Shown here piece by piece: positions 36,210 to 44,773 of a stretch of DNA of 64,000 nt. The translations under genes were made by a program, and so were the position numbers. The notes under the pieces are model-generated. The model was not told where the DNA came from, searched no databases, and saw nothing but the letters and a program-made list of their open reading frames with translations. Within the stretch, counting starts at the first letter, position 1; each line of letters begins with the position of its first letter. This stretch comes from Bifidobacterium callitrichos DSM 23973. GTDB taxonomy: Bacteria; Actinomycetota; Actinomycetes; Actinomycetales; Bifidobacteriaceae. Location: assembly GCF_000741175.1 (NCBI RefSeq), contig NZ_JGYS01000015.1:44897-108896 (forward strand), written 5' to 3'.

Positions 36210-37280
36210 TCACTCTCCGAACAGGATCTGATCCCAGCTCGGGATCGCGGAGCGTCTCGTACGATGCTTGCGTGCCGGCTGCCCGTTTTCGTCCGAACCG
36301 GCGGAGGAGTCGGCGTCCGTTCCCGATGCCGCGGGGACTCGGCTGAGATCGGCTTCGGTGGGATCGGGAACAGGCGGCAGATCCCCGACCGCACCGTCGG
36401 CGGCCGGGGCGGCGGATGGGGCCTTGACGGAGATGACGGGAATGTCGCCCATTGTGGCAGGCTGCGGCGTCTGCGCGGTCCCGTGTCCGGAATGAGGGTC
36501 ACTCGGATCCGCATTGCCCGCGTCGCCTGCATCCCCGGTGCCCGAAGCAGCATCCGTGGACTCCGCCGTACCCGTGCCGGTGTCCACTGCCGTGGGAACG
36601 TCGACGTCGTCGGACATTCCGGCCGCGGAGGTCATGTTTTCGGCGATGATCGGCGTCAGATCCGGACGGCGTCCGTCCACGTCGCCAAGTCCGAGGTTCT
36701 GCTCGCCGAGCAGCTTCTTCGCCGCAGGATTGAGACATACCACGGTGTTGTCGTGCATGTCCCACGTCCATTCGGCACGCACCTTGCGTCCGGAGGCGAG
36801 GAACGTCGCCGAGATGTGCCAGGGCTCGTGGCCGCGGCGGGTGGCCTGCCACGCGAGCGTACCGCGGTCGACGCGTGCGAGCGAGAGCGTCATGTAGATG
36901 AGGTCCTCCACCGTGCGCACGCGGCTCTCCTTGGGTGCGGGCACGCGCTTGAACTGCTCGATCGCGTACTGCTTCTCCATCTGCACCGATGCGGAGAAAC
37001 GACGGACCAGAGCCTGATCGAGACCATAGCGTTCCGCTACCTGGGACGGATCCGCACCGGCGCGGATAAGCTGCTGGATCTTGGAGATCGGCAGGGCGTC
37101 GTTCGCCCTCGGCTGGCGTAGCTTGCGTGATTCCATGCGGATCTGCTTCGCCGCGAGAACCGCACGCTCCAACGCATCGTCCACCGTGACGACGAAACGC
37201 TCGCCCCCCGCCTCGAAGACCAGGTCGCCGGCATCGGAAACATGGTCGAGACGAGCCCCTCTCGGCGAATCCTCAGTCAT
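36210..37280 (-). CDS. sepH: Septation protein SepH (DUF3071)
   Basis: This 356-residue protein has the conserved N-terminal DUF3071 domain with a helix-turn-helix-like core: RQPRANDALPISKIQQLIRAGADPSQVAERYGLDQALVRRF, then SVQMEKQYAIEQFK. It continues with WQATRRGHEPWHISATFLASGRKVRAEWTWD. In Streptomyces, SepH binds FtsZ and stimulates its assembly. The C-terminal 160 residues are acidic, low-complexity and probably disordered (DAASGTGDAGDAGNADPSD). Its context beside DUF4193 and dut matches the usual actinobacterial order. Confidence 0.85.
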   Translation of the reverse strand: MTEDSPRGARLDHVSDAGDLVFEAGGERFVVTVDDALERAVLAAKQIRMESRKLRQPRANDALPISKIQQLIRAGADPSQVAERYGLDQALVRRFSASVQMEKQYAIEQFKRVPAPKESRVRTVEDLIYMTLSLARVDRGTLAWQATRRGHEPWHISATFLASGRKVRAEWTWDMHDNTVVCLNPAAKKLLGEQNLGLGDVDGRRPDLTPIIAENMTSAAGMSDDVDVPTAVDTGTGTAESTDAASGTGDAGDAGNADPSDPHSGHGTAQTPQPATMGDIPVISVKAPSAAPAADGAVGDLPPVPDPTEADLSRVPAASGTDADSSAGSDENGQPARKHRTRRSAIPSWDQILFGE

Positions 37281-37438
37281 GCGCGCACCACTTTCTGTAA
37301 AACTTGGGTCACTTCTTCAAGTATGCCCCACGTGTCGAACTTTACGAGTATTTCAAATCGTGTATCCTATGCCGAGTAAACACAGCTGGTCATAATAGTC
37401 CGCGCCCACGCGCGCGACGCACAGACGAAAGGATCGCG

Positions 37439-37732
37439 ATGGCTCAGGATTATGATTCCCCCCGTAACAAGGACGAGGACGAGGAATCGCTGCAGGCTCT
37501 GGGGAAGAGCTCTCAGAACTCTTCGAGCGACATCGACGACGACGAGAACGCCATTGCCGAGGACTACGAGCTGCCGGGTGCCGACCTGAGCAACGAGGAC
37601 TCCTCCGTGACGGTCATCCCGATGCAGGGTGACGAGTTCATCTGCTCCGAGTGCTTCCTGGTCAAGCATCGCAGCCAGCTCGCCTACATGACGGATGACG
37701 GCCAGCCCGTATGCCAGGAGTGCGCCGCCTGA
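37439..37732 (+). CDS. DUF4193-family small zinc-ribbon protein
   Basis: This 97-residue acidic protein ends with a zinc-ribbon-like pair: CSECFLVKHRSQLAYM and CQECAA. Family members are widespread in actinobacteria near dut and sepH, with no firm function. The central part is rich in Asp, Glu and Ser (SDIDDDENAIAEDYELPG). The ATG at 37439 has gaaagga 5 bases upstream. It is followed after one base by dut, so the two are probably cotranscribed. Confidence 0.85.
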   Translation: MAQDYDSPRNKDEDEESLQALGKSSQNSSSDIDDDENAIAEDYELPGADLSNEDSSVTVIPMQGDEFICSECFLVKHRSQLAYMTDDGQPVCQECAA

Positions 37733-37733
37733 T

Positions 37734-38216
37734 ATGACGTTCGATCCCGCATACAATGAGCCGGAGAACACCGAGGTTCTCGTCAAGCCGGTCGATCCGG
37801 ATCAGCCGGCCGAACTCGCCGCGCTCGGCTACGCGCATGCCGGTGACGCCGGCGCCGATCTGAGGGCCGCGGAGTCGTTCGATCTCAAGCCCTTCGAGCG
37901 CGCTCTGGTACCCACCGGCGTCGCCATCGCCCTGCCGAACGGATACGTGGGTCTGGTCCATCCGAGAAGCGGTCTGGCGGTCAAGCAGGGCGTCACTGTG
38001 CTCAATGCGCCCGGCACCATCGATGCCGGATATCGCGGCGAGATCAAGGTGCCGCTCATCAATCTGGATCCCGAGCGCACCGCGCATTTCGAAGTGGGGG
38101 ATCGCATCGCCCAGTTGGTCATCCAGCGGTATGTGGAGGCGAGATTCGTTCCCGCGCGGAGCCTTCCCGGTTCCGACAGGGCTGAACGTGGATTCGGCTC
38201 CACGGGTGTGGCCTGA
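37734..38216 (+). CDS. dut: Deoxyuridine triphosphatase
   Basis: This 160-residue trimeric dUTPase converts dUTP to dUMP and keeps uracil out of DNA. Motifs are in order: GDAGADLRA, HPRSGLAVKQGV with the phosphate loop, GTIDAGYRGEIKV with the catalytic Asp, and FVPARSLPGSDRAERGFGSTG near the end. The start ATG lies one base after the DUF4193 stop, so it is coupled to that gene. Confidence 0.95.
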   Translation: MTFDPAYNEPENTEVLVKPVDPDQPAELAALGYAHAGDAGADLRAAESFDLKPFERALVPTGVAIALPNGYVGLVHPRSGLAVKQGVTVLNAPGTIDAGYRGEIKVPLINLDPERTAHFEVGDRIAQLVIQRYVEARFVPARSLPGSDRAERGFGSTGVA

Positions 38217-38264
38217 GTCGCGTTAGGATAGAGAGCCAGAGAGCACGAACCGAGGGAGGTGGCC

Positions 38265-40595
38265 ATGGCAGGCGATGACATGGAGTTTGATTCCGCACGC
38301 AAGCTGGGTTGCGAGGTCAGTACGGATCCGATCAACCCGTTGCTGCCGATCATGCAGGCATGCCGTGTCCACCACCCCGGTGAGGATCTGACCATTCTCG
38401 AACGCGCCTACCGTCGCGCGGTCATCCAGCATTCCGCCCAACGGCGCAAGTCCGGCGAGCCGTACATCATCCATCCGCTCGCAGTCGCCCAGATCCTCGC
38501 CGATCTTGGCATGGGTCCGTTGGTCGTCGCCGCGGGTCTCCTGCACGACACTGTGGAGGACACCGATTACACGCTCGACCAGTGCCGCTCCGAATTCGGT
38601 GACACCGTCACAGGTCTCGTCGATGGCGTCACCAAGCTGTCCAAGATGGAGTACGGCGACTCCGCGCAGGCCGAGACCATCCGCAAGATGGTCGTGGCGA
38701 TGAGCCGTGATGTGCGCGTGCTGGTCGTCAAGCTCGCCGACCGCGTGCACAACGCCCGCACCTGGCGGTATGTGAAGACCTCCAGCGCCGTCAAGAAGGC
38801 GCATGAGACCCTCGATGTGTATGCGCCGCTCGCCAATCGCCTCGGCATGAACGCCATCAAGACCGAGCTCGAGGAGCTGAGCTTCAAGGTCATCTACCCG
38901 AAGATCTACAACGAGATCGTCGTGCTCGTAGCTCGTCGCGCAGGGCAGCGCGACGTGTACCTCAAGCAGATCCTGGCCGAGATCCACGAGGATCTCGACG
39001 CCCAGCACATCAAGGCGTACGTGACCGGACGCCCGAAGGACTACTTCTCCATCTACCAGAAGATGATCGTGCGCGGCCACGATTTCGCCAACATCTACGA
39101 TCTGGTGGGCGTGCGCATCATCGTCGATTCGATTCAGGACTGCTATGCGGCGCTTGGTGCCGTGCATGCGCGGTGGAACCCGGTTCCCGGCCGGTTCAAG
39201 GACTACATCGCGATGCCGAAGCTCAACATGTACCAATCGCTGCACACCACGGTGGTGGGCCCCGGCGGCAAACCCGTCGAGATCCAGATCCGCACGTGGG
39301 ACATGCATCGTAGGGCCGAGTTCGGCATCGCCGCGCACTGGAAGTACAAGGAGAACGGGCAGGCAGGACGCGCGTTGAGCTCGCCGGACAAGTCCGACCG
39401 CAAGCGCGAGGGCTCCGAGAGCCAGGAGCTGAGCGAGGCCGACAACCTCAAGTGGATCCAGCAGCTCGCCGACTGGACCTCCGAGACGCCCGACTCCAAC
39501 GAGTTCCTGGGATCCCTGAAGGAGGATCTCGGTTCGGCCGAGGTGTATGTGTTCACGCCGAAGGGCAAGATCATCTCCCTGCCGGCCGCGGCCACGCCGA
39601 TCGACTTCGCGTACGCCGTGCACACCGAGGTCGGCCATCGTACGATGGGTGCACGCGTCAACGGCCGTCTCGTGCCGCTCGACACGAAGCTCGAGAACGG
39701 CGACACCGTCGAGATCCTCACCTCGAAGTCAGACACCGCAGGTCCCTCGCGCGATTGGCTGAGCTTCGCCAAAAGCCCGAAGGCACGCAACAAGATCCGC
39801 CAGTGGTTCTCCAAGGAGCGTCGCACCGAGGCCATCGAGGAGGGGCGTGACGAGCTGACGCGCGCCATGCGCAAGCGCAGCCTGCCGATCAACACGCTCA
39901 TGACCCCGGAGGCGCTGGTCGGCGTCGCCGACGAGCTCAACTTCCCGAACGCGGACGGTCTGTTCGCCGCGATCGGCGATGGCCAGATCTCCACGCAGAA
40001 CGTCATCTCCCATCTGGTCAAGGATGCGGGCGCCGACGAGGTCGACGAGGAGATCGAGCAGGAGGCACTGCCACTCAAGCCGGTGGAGAGCCGCCAGAAG
40101 ACCACCAGCTCGTCGGGCGTGTCCGTCAAGGGCGTGGGCGATGTGTGGGTCAAGCTGGCCCGGTGCTGCATGCCGGTGCCCGGTGACAAGATCATCGGCT
40201 TCATCACACGCAATCAGGGCGTGTCCGTGCATCGCACCGACTGCCAGAACATGATCGATCTTGAGAAGCGACAGTCCGAACGCGTCGTCGAGGTGGAGTG
40301 GACCAGCACCAAGGGCGTGTTCATGGTCAAGATCCAGGTGGAGGCGCTGGACCGGCGCAACCTGCTCTCCGACGTGACGCGCGTGCTCTCCGATCATGGC
40401 GTCAACATCATCTCCGGTTCGATCTCCACCGGCTCCGATCGTGTGGCCACCAGCCAGTTCAGCTTCGAGATGGCCGATCCGCAGCATCTCAACACGCTGC
40501 TCGCGGCCGTGCGCAAGATCGACGGCGTCTTCGACGTCTACCGCATCACCGGCGCGAAGGACTCCGCCGAACCTCGTCTGCGCCGGATGAAGTAG
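38265..40595 (+). CDS. rel: Bifunctional (p)ppGpp synthetase/hydrolase
   Basis: This 776-residue Rel/SpoT homologue controls the stringent response. The HD hydrolase domain is intact (HPLAVAQILADLG, AAGLLHDTVEDTDYTLD). The synthetase domain shows VTGRPKDYFSIYQKM and YDLVGVRIIVDS. The TGS domain (VFTPKGKIISLPAAATPIDFAYAVHTEVGHR) and C-terminal ACT domain (ALDRRNLLSDVTRVLSDHGVNI) follow. Both activities are therefore likely. The ATG at 38265 is preferred over the GTG six bases before because gggaggt precedes it. A TAGGAT -10-like element at 38225 gives a short leader. Confidence 0.95.
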   Translation: MAGDDMEFDSARKLGCEVSTDPINPLLPIMQACRVHHPGEDLTILERAYRRAVIQHSAQRRKSGEPYIIHPLAVAQILADLGMGPLVVAAGLLHDTVEDTDYTLDQCRSEFGDTVTGLVDGVTKLSKMEYGDSAQAETIRKMVVAMSRDVRVLVVKLADRVHNARTWRYVKTSSAVKKAHETLDVYAPLANRLGMNAIKTELEELSFKVIYPKIYNEIVVLVARRAGQRDVYLKQILAEIHEDLDAQHIKAYVTGRPKDYFSIYQKMIVRGHDFANIYDLVGVRIIVDSIQDCYAALGAVHARWNPVPGRFKDYIAMPKLNMYQSLHTTVVGPGGKPVEIQIRTWDMHRRAEFGIAAHWKYKENGQAGRALSSPDKSDRKREGSESQELSEADNLKWIQQLADWTSETPDSNEFLGSLKEDLGSAEVYVFTPKGKIISLPAAATPIDFAYAVHTEVGHRTMGARVNGRLVPLDTKLENGDTVEILTSKSDTAGPSRDWLSFAKSPKARNKIRQWFSKERRTEAIEEGRDELTRAMRKRSLPINTLMTPEALVGVADELNFPNADGLFAAIGDGQISTQNVISHLVKDAGADEVDEEIEQEALPLKPVESRQKTTSSSGVSVKGVGDVWVKLARCCMPVPGDKIIGFITRNQGVSVHRTDCQNMIDLEKRQSERVVEVEWTSTKGVFMVKIQVEALDRRNLLSDVTRVLSDHGVNIISGSISTGSDRVATSQFSFEMADPQHLNTLLAAVRKIDGVFDVYRITGAKDSAEPRLRRMK

Positions 40596-40619
40596 AGCAG
40601 ATCACAGGTCGTAATATCG

Positions 40620-40657
40620 AACGCCCCCCTGATCCTTGAGCGGATCAGGGGGGCGTT
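40620..40657 (+). terminator. rel terminator
   Basis: Bases 40620-40635 pair perfectly with 40642-40657 (16-bp stem, 6-base loop), between rel and the converging cyclophilin gene. Confidence 0.8.
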
Positions 40658-40688
40658 CCCATGTTGCGTCTGGTGGTGAGGCGAACCG

Positions 40689-41228
40689 TCACTCGGCCAC
40701 GTCGACGGACAGGATCACGGCCGGTTCGGTCGGACGGTCCATCGGATCGGTCGGCAGCGCCTCGAGCCTGTCGACCACGGCCTTCGAGTCATCGTCCGCG
40801 ACCTCGCCGAAGATCGTGTGATGGCCGTCGAGCCACGGGGTCGGCACGGTGGTGATGAAGAACTGCGAGCCGTTGGTGCCGTGGACCTTGCCGTCCATGC
40901 CGCGGCGCAGACCGGCGTTCGCCATGGCCAGCAGGTACGGGCGGTCGAACTTCAGCGACGGGTCGATCTCGTCGTCGAAGTCGTAGCCGGGACCACCGGT
41001 GCCGTTGCCCAGCGGGCAGCCGCCCTGGATCATGAAGTCCTTGATGATGCGGTGGAAGGTCAGCCCGTTGTAGAACTTCTCGTGGGAGGGCTGGCCGGTG
41101 TACGGATCCGTCCACTCCTTGTCGCCGGTGGCGAGGCCGAGGAAGTTCTTGACCGTCTCCGGCGCCTTGTCGTCGAACAGGTTGATCGTGATGTCACCTT
41201 CGGAGGTGTGCATGATGATAGTGCTCAT
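40689..41228 (-). CDS. Cyclophilin-type peptidyl-prolyl isomerase
   Basis: This 179-residue single-domain cyclophilin catalyses proline isomerisation in protein folding. Core motifs are [38 protein letters not shown] and [24 protein letters not shown]. No signal peptide is present, so it is cytoplasmic. It is the last gene after metQNI on the minus strand but has its own -10-like TAGACT 8 bases upstream and no ribosome site. Confidence 0.93.
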   Translation of the reverse strand: MSTIIMHTSEGDITINLFDDKAPETVKNFLGLATGDKEWTDPYTGQPSHEKFYNGLTFHRIIKDFMIQGGCPLGNGTGGPGYDFDDEIDPSLKFDRPYLLAMANAGLRRGMDGKVHGTNGSQFFITTVPTPWLDGHHTIFGEVADDDSKAVVDRLEALPTDPMDRPTEPAVILSVDVAE

Positions 41229-41236
41229 AACGCCCC

Positions 41237-41242
41237 AGTCTA
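41237..41242 (-). promoter_or_regulatory. -10-like TAGACT before the cyclophilin gene
   Basis: Minus-strand TAGACT is followed by GGGGCGTT and the ATG at 41228. It lies in the 31-base gap after metI. Confidence 0.4.
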
Positions 41243-41259
41243 ACGTACTCGACAGCGTG

Positions 41260-41940
41260 TCAGCGCGCATGGTGGTCGATGCGCTGCGCGATCCAGTCGC
41301 CGAGCGACTGGATGACCTGCACGAGCACGACGGACAGGATCACGGCCACGAGCATCACGTCGTACTGGTAGCGCTGGTATCCGTAGCGGATCGCGATGTC
41401 GCCCAGACCGCCCGCGCCGACGGTGCCGGCCATGGCCGAGTAGCCGAACAGGTTGATGAACGTGATGGCCGCGCCGCGCACCAGCGAGGGCAGGCTCTCG
41501 AAGAGCAGCACCTTGGTGACGATCTGCCAGTTGTTCGCGCCGAAGCTCTGCGCCGCCTCGATGAGGCCGCCGTCCACGTCCGCGAGGGACTGTTCGACGA
41601 CGCGCGCCACGAACGGGGCCGCGGAGATGACCAGCGGCACCATCGCGCCTTCGACGCCGAGCGACGTGCCGACGATCAGACGGGTGAACGGGATGATCGC
41701 CACCAGAAGGATGATGAATGGGATCGAACGTCCGATGTTCACGATCCAGCCGAGCACCGTGTTGAGCGCACGGTGTGGCCAGAGCGACTTCGGTCCCGTG
41801 ATGGTCAGCAGCACGCCGAGCGGGATGCCGAGCACGTAGGCGAGCAGCGTCGACACGGCGGTCATGACGAGCGTGTCGCGCGTACCCTCGAGCAGCAGTT
41901 CGCCGTAGTCGGCGATGAATTGCGAAACGACCTGTCCCAT
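41260..41940 (-). CDS. metI: Methionine ABC transporter permease
   Basis: This 226-residue permease has five to six membrane helices and the EAA loop [31 protein letters not shown]. The remainder ([56 protein letters not shown]) is characteristic of the MetI family. It forms the channel of the D/L-methionine importer. It starts 2 bases after the metN stop. Confidence 0.93.
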   Translation of the reverse strand: MGQVVSQFIADYGELLLEGTRDTLVMTAVSTLLAYVLGIPLGVLLTITGPKSLWPHRALNTVLGWIVNIGRSIPFIILLVAIIPFTRLIVGTSLGVEGAMVPLVISAAPFVARVVEQSLADVDGGLIEAAQSFGANNWQIVTKVLLFESLPSLVRGAAITFINLFGYSAMAGTVGAGGLGDIAIRYGYQRYQYDVMLVAVILSVVLVQVIQSLGDWIAQRIDHHAR

Positions 41941-41942
41941 GG

Positions 41943-42764
41943 TCAGCGATCCTCCCTCGTGCCGGCATCCTCGGCGTCGTCTTCGGTGTTGTTCCCGGCC
42001 TCATGCTGTTCATCGCGGCCGTTCTGCTCGTTCGCACTGGCGATCAGCGTCCTGAGGATGTCGCTCTTCGGGTGTGCGAACAGCTCCGCGGTCTCGCCGA
42101 CCTCGACGATGTTGCCGCCGTCGATCATTGCCACGCGGTCGCAGATGTTGCGTGCCACGGACAGCGAGTGGGTGATGATCACCAGCGTCACGCCGAGCTC
42201 GCGGTTGATGCGGCGCAGCAGGTCGAGGATCTGCACGGTCGTCGTTGAATCGAGGGCGCTCGTCGCCTCGTCGCACAGCATGATCTTCGGTTCGTTCGCC
42301 AGCGCGCGGGCGATGGCGACGCGCTGCTGCTGACCGCCGGACAGCTGGCTGGGGTAGCGGTCCTCGAACCCCTCGAGACCGACCAGACGCAGTAGCCGGC
42401 GTCCGCGTTCGATGCGCTGCGCCTTCGGACGGTGCGCGAGCTCCAGCGGGAAGGTCACGTTGCGAAGCACGGTGCGCTGCTGGAACAGGTTGAAGTCCTG
42501 GAAGATCATGCCGATCTTCGTGCGCAGCTCGGCCAATTCGTGGCCGGAGACGTGCGAGACGTCCCTGCCGTCGATGATCACCTTGCCTTCGGTGGGGCGC
42601 TCCAGCAGGTTGATCGTGCGCACCAGCGTCGACTTGCCGGCGCCGGAGGAGCCGAGGAAACCGAACACCTCGCCGTCCTCGATGGTCAGGTTGATGTCGT
42701 GCAGCACCTCGTGCGCATCGGCGCCGGTGCCATAGCTTTTCTTCAGATGGTCGAATTGGATCAT
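41943..42764 (-). CDS. metN: Methionine ABC transporter ATP-binding protein
   Basis: This 273-residue ATPase shows Walker A GSSGAGKSTL, the Q loop MIFQDFNLF, signature LSGGQQQRVAIARAL and Walker B IMLCDEATSALD. Most MetN proteins have a C-terminal ACT-like domain that lets methionine inhibit transport. Here only about 50 mostly charged residues follow the ATPase (NEQNGRDEQHEAGNNTEDD), so that regulatory domain is missing. The start at 42764 has aagga a short distance upstream. Confidence 0.9.
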   Translation of the reverse strand: MIQFDHLKKSYGTGADAHEVLHDINLTIEDGEVFGFLGSSGAGKSTLVRTINLLERPTEGKVIIDGRDVSHVSGHELAELRTKIGMIFQDFNLFQQRTVLRNVTFPLELAHRPKAQRIERGRRLLRLVGLEGFEDRYPSQLSGGQQQRVAIARALANEPKIMLCDEATSALDSTTTVQILDLLRRINRELGVTLVIITHSLSVARNICDRVAMIDGGNIVEVGETAELFAHPKSDILRTLIASANEQNGRDEQHEAGNNTEDDAEDAGTREDR

Positions 42765-42868
42765 GGGTAGTCCTTGTCGTGGGGGAGACGCGGCGATGCC
42801 GCACGAGACGGGGCCGATGGGTCCCGTGCCGTGCGGCATCGTATCAAATGGGCGTCCGAACGATCCGA

Positions 42869-43708
42869 TCAGAAGACCGGAACCACGGCTCCCTTGTAGT
42901 TGTCGTTGATGTAGTCGCGCACCGCGTCGGAGTTCAGGGCCTTCTTGAGCTCCTTGGTCTTGGCGGTGTTCTCGTTGCCCTCCTTGACCACGAGGATGTT
43001 CGCATAGGTCTTCGCGGCCAGACCGTCGGCCTTCTCGAGCTCAAGCGCGTCCTTGGTCACATCGAAGCCGGCCTGGATCGCGTAGTTGCCGTTCAGCGCG
43101 GCGATGTCGACGTCCTTGATGACGGTCGGCACCACGGCGGCCTCGAGCTCCTTGAACTGCAGGTTCTTCGGGTTGGAGGTGATGTCCTTCGGCGTGGAGT
43201 TGATGTCCTCGGGGTTCTTGAGCTCGATCAGCCCTGCGTCCTGCAGCAGCAGGAGGGCGCGGGCCTCGTTGGTGGCGTCGTTCGGCACGGCGACGGTCGC
43301 GCCGTCGGCCAGCGCGTCAAGGGACTTGGTCTTGCCCGGGTACAGGCCGAACGGCTCGAAGTGCACGGTCTCGACGGACACGAGGTGGGTGCCCTTCTCC
43401 TTGTTGAAGTTGTCCAGGTAGGGCTTGTGCTGGAAGTAGTTGGCGTCGACCTCGCCGTCCTCGGTGGCGGTGTTCGGCTGGACGTAGTCGGTGAACTCCT
43501 TGACCTCCAGCTTGTAGCCGTCCTTCTCGACGATCGGCTTGACGGCCTTGTTGAGGATCTCGGCGTGCGGGGTCGGGCTGGCGGCGATGGTGATGGTCTT
43601 GTCGTCCTCGGAGCTGGTGGCGGTGGAGGCGTTGCCGCATCCGGCCAGTCCGAACGCTGCCAGCGTGATCGCGGCGATGGCAGCCGCGGCGGTCTTCGTG
43701 AAACGCAT
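42869..43708 (-). CDS. metQ: Methionine-binding lipoprotein
   Basis: This 279-residue NlpA/MetQ lipoprotein has a signal peptide with lipobox LAGC near residue 22. The body is typical (ITIAASPTPHAEILNKAVKPI, EFTDYVQPN, NYFQHKPYLDNF). It delivers methionine to MetNI. The start at 43708 has gaggaag just upstream. It is first in the metQ-metN-metI operon. Confidence 0.93.
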   Translation of the reverse strand: MRFTKTAAAAIAAITLAAFGLAGCGNASTATSSEDDKTITIAASPTPHAEILNKAVKPIVEKDGYKLEVKEFTDYVQPNTATEDGEVDANYFQHKPYLDNFNKEKGTHLVSVETVHFEPFGLYPGKTKSLDALADGATVAVPNDATNEARALLLLQDAGLIELKNPEDINSTPKDITSNPKNLQFKELEAAVVPTVIKDVDIAALNGNYAIQAGFDVTKDALELEKADGLAAKTYANILVVKEGNENTAKTKELKKALNSDAVRDYINDNYKGAVVPVF

Positions 43709-43755
43709 GATTCTTCCTCTCTCGATGCGTGATGCATGTGAAGCGCATGACGAAC

Positions 43756-43845
43756 GGCGCATGCGCCTGTGTCGATTCGTAACTATACAGACGTTGCGAG
43801 GGGAATCGTGCGGCGTGGTAATCGACGTTGGTTATAAGAGGTTAT
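43756..43845 (-). promoter_or_regulatory. metQ promoter region with palindrome and direct repeat
   Basis: The 190 bases between the HAD gene and metQ hold a perfect 12-bp palindrome, ggcgcatgcgcc (43756-43767). They also hold a minus-strand -10-like TATAGT (43782-43787) and a plus-strand direct repeat GGTTAT at 43830-43835 and 43840-43845, exactly one helical turn apart. No SAM-riboswitch-like fold was recognised, so regulation is more likely by a protein repressor. Confidence 0.4.
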
Positions 43846-43898
43846 TTCGACCGTGTTTCAAAACGCTTGGGATTGCCCGAAAGATGGCGCTATCCCGC

Positions 43899-44711
43899 TC
43901 AGTCGAGTACGCCGAAGTGTCTGAGGGCGTTGAGCACGCCGTCGTGGTCGACGTCGTCGGTCACCCAGTCGGCCGCCTGCTTGGGCTCCTCGGTGGCGTT
44001 GCCCATCGCCACGCCGATTCCCGCGAACGCGAGCATCGTGGTGTCGTTGCCGCCGTCGCCGAAGGCCATGATCTGGTCGCGCGTCCAGCCGTAATGGTCC
44101 ATGAACTTCCGAATGCCCACCGGCTTGCCGCCGTCGGCCGGAATGAGGTCGACGAAGTCGGGATGCCAGCGCACGCCCTGCACGTTGCGGCACCGGGAGA
44201 CGATCTCGGCCTGCTCGTCGGGACCGATGTACGGGCTGATCTGGAACGTCTCGTGCGTCAGCGGCCGCGTATGCGGGTCGTCGATGAACACCTTCGGCGC
44301 GGTCCGGCCCAGCTGGCGCCAGGTGGCGCGCATCGTCTCGGTCACCTGATTGAAGTACACGTAGTCGGATTCGCAGTAGTTCGCGACGACGTCCGGATGG
44401 GCGTCAAGCCATGCGGTGATCGCGGCGACGTCGTCGGCTTCGAGCGGCTCCTTGGCGAGGAACCCGTCGTCGTCGCAGCAGTACTGTCCGTTGAGGCCGA
44501 CGATGCCGTCGAATCTGATCGGGATCATGTCGAGCACGACGGTCATGTGGCTCGGCGCCCGGCCCGAGCAGATGAACACCTTGATCCCCTTGGCCTGCAG
44601 ACGGCGCAGCGACTCGATGGTCGAATCCGGGACGATATGCGTGACGAAACTCGTCAGCGTTCCGTCGATGTCGAAGAACACGCCCCTGATGTCGCTGCCT
44701 GCAGTCGTCAC
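43899..44711 (-). CDS. HAD-superfamily Cof-type phosphatase
   Basis: This 270-residue hydrolase shows motif I FFDIDGTLTSF near residue 12, motif II VFICSGRAPS near 45, Lys in motif III, and the motif IV segment IMAFGDGGNDTTMLAFAGIGVAMGNA near 215. The large type IIB cap between residues 85 and 185 marks it as a Cof-like phosphatase of sugar phosphates or cofactors. The start is a GTG with gggagg upstream. It is divergent from the M20 gene. Confidence 0.9.
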   Translation of the reverse strand: MTTAGSDIRGVFFDIDGTLTSFVTHIVPDSTIESLRRLQAKGIKVFICSGRAPSHMTVVLDMIPIRFDGIVGLNGQYCCDDDGFLAKEPLEADDVAAITAWLDAHPDVVANYCESDYVYFNQVTETMRATWRQLGRTAPKVFIDDPHTRPLTHETFQISPYIGPDEQAEIVSRCRNVQGVRWHPDFVDLIPADGGKPVGIRKFMDHYGWTRDQIMAFGDGGNDTTMLAFAGIGVAMGNATEEPKQAADWVTDDVDHDGVLNALRHFGVLD

Positions 44712-44773
44712 GATGAAACCTCCCGTCGATCATCTTCCAGTGTACAGGAGCGCAAGGGAGTATTTTGGGAGGC

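Noticed and set aside
43709..43898. SAM riboswitch before metQ
   Set aside because: The conserved core and multi-stem fold were not recognisable; only short palindromes were seen.
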